Shown: in pieces, positions 5,137 through 5,247 of the stretch
Layout: the number at the start of each line of letters is the position of its first letter
How positions within the stretch are numbered: the stretch's first letter is position 1
DNA from: Treponema sp.
Lineage (GTDB): Bacteria; Spirochaetota; Spirochaetia; Treponematales; Breznakiellaceae
Direction of reading: 5' to 3'
NCBI GenBank assembly: GCA_031279925.1
Contig: JAITHQ010000248.1
Coordinates: forward strand, 1 to 5,247
DNA: 5,247 nt
Made by a program: the position numbers and the translations under genes
The notes under the pieces: generated by a model
The model's input: the letters and a program-made list of their open reading frames with translations, nothing else
Database searches by the model: none
Told to the model about the DNA's origin: nothing

Positions 5137-5226
5137 GAGCCTGTTCAAATTGTGGATTTTTGCGGTCAATAGACCGCAAAAATCCCGATTTTCGGGCTCT
5201 TTTGGAGCCTGCAAGGTAGAATTTTG
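5137..5226 (+). mobile_element. Miniature element copy C (two-module form, right end altered)
   Basis: This is identical to the first 90 bp of copy B (reverse complement) except for one base. The 63-bp module (5137-5199) has a perfect 14-bp stem (5154-5167/5172-5185, loop AATA). A TTTTG linker (5200-5204) and the start of the second module follow. The final 9 bp expected from copy B (AACAGGCTC) are replaced from 5227 by a new palindrome. The left flank is TAA, which is also the stop codon of the CNNM gene. The stem, a few bases past the stop, may also stabilise or end the transcript, though there is no T-run directly after it. Confidence 0.75.
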
Positions 5227-5247
5227 GCGTTTGCAACGCCAAAATTC
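5219..5247. repeat. Perfect 13-bp palindrome at the window edge
   Basis: GAATTTTGGCGTT (5219-5231) and AACGCCAAAATTC (5235-5247) are perfect reverse complements around TGC. The outer GAATTTTG is element sequence from copy C, so its mirror CAAAATTC at the window end could be the start of a second, inverted copy. The inner core TTTGCAAC is also found in the hairpin at 133-162. Confidence 0.65.

Overview
The window looks like chromosomal DNA of a spirochaete, most likely a Treponema-type organism, possibly of the gut or environmental kind. This rests on the protein style (an AlaA-like aminotransferase, an HD-GYP protein with a divergent N-terminal domain, a divergent CorC-like protein) and on the dense small palindromic repeats between genes. 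No 16S rRNA or other marker is present, so the taxonomic call is an inference of moderate confidence.

Layout. Positions 1-319 hold no gene, only repeats: a CACGGATTA-type inverted repeat at the left edge, a perfect 13-bp hairpin, a pyrimidine-rich tract and a 63-bp miniature element that ends on the stop codon of the next gene. Positions 320-2367 carry a two-gene minus-strand operon: an unrecognised two-helix membrane protein followed by alaA (glutamate-pyruvate aminotransferase). The alaA ribosome binding site lies inside the last codons of the upstream gene, and alaA starts with TTG. Positions 2368-2695 are a divergent intergenic region with a good plus-strand sigma70-like promoter, a GC-rich hairpin, a complete 99-bp miniature element and a lone element-end-like sequence. 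Positions 2696-5136 carry a tight plus-strand pair: an HD-GYP-type cyclic-di-GMP phosphodiesterase-like protein with altered metal ligands, then a CNNM/CBS/CorC-HlyC-type membrane protein 2 bp downstream. The CNNM gene's TAA stop is immediately followed by a third copy of the miniature element, which runs into a new palindrome at the window edge.

The most interesting content is the miniature element family. It has three copies, GAGCCTGTTCAAA-type ends, a TAA flank or target duplication, and a two-module hairpin architecture. Two of the three insertions sit exactly on gene stop codons. No transposase is encoded here. The second theme is the HD-GYP plus CNNM operon, where both proteins appear to have lost residues normally needed for metal binding or ion coordination. 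This suggests a regulatory rather than a canonical enzymatic or transport role, but that is inference. No CRISPR array, tRNA, rRNA or complete insertion sequence was seen.
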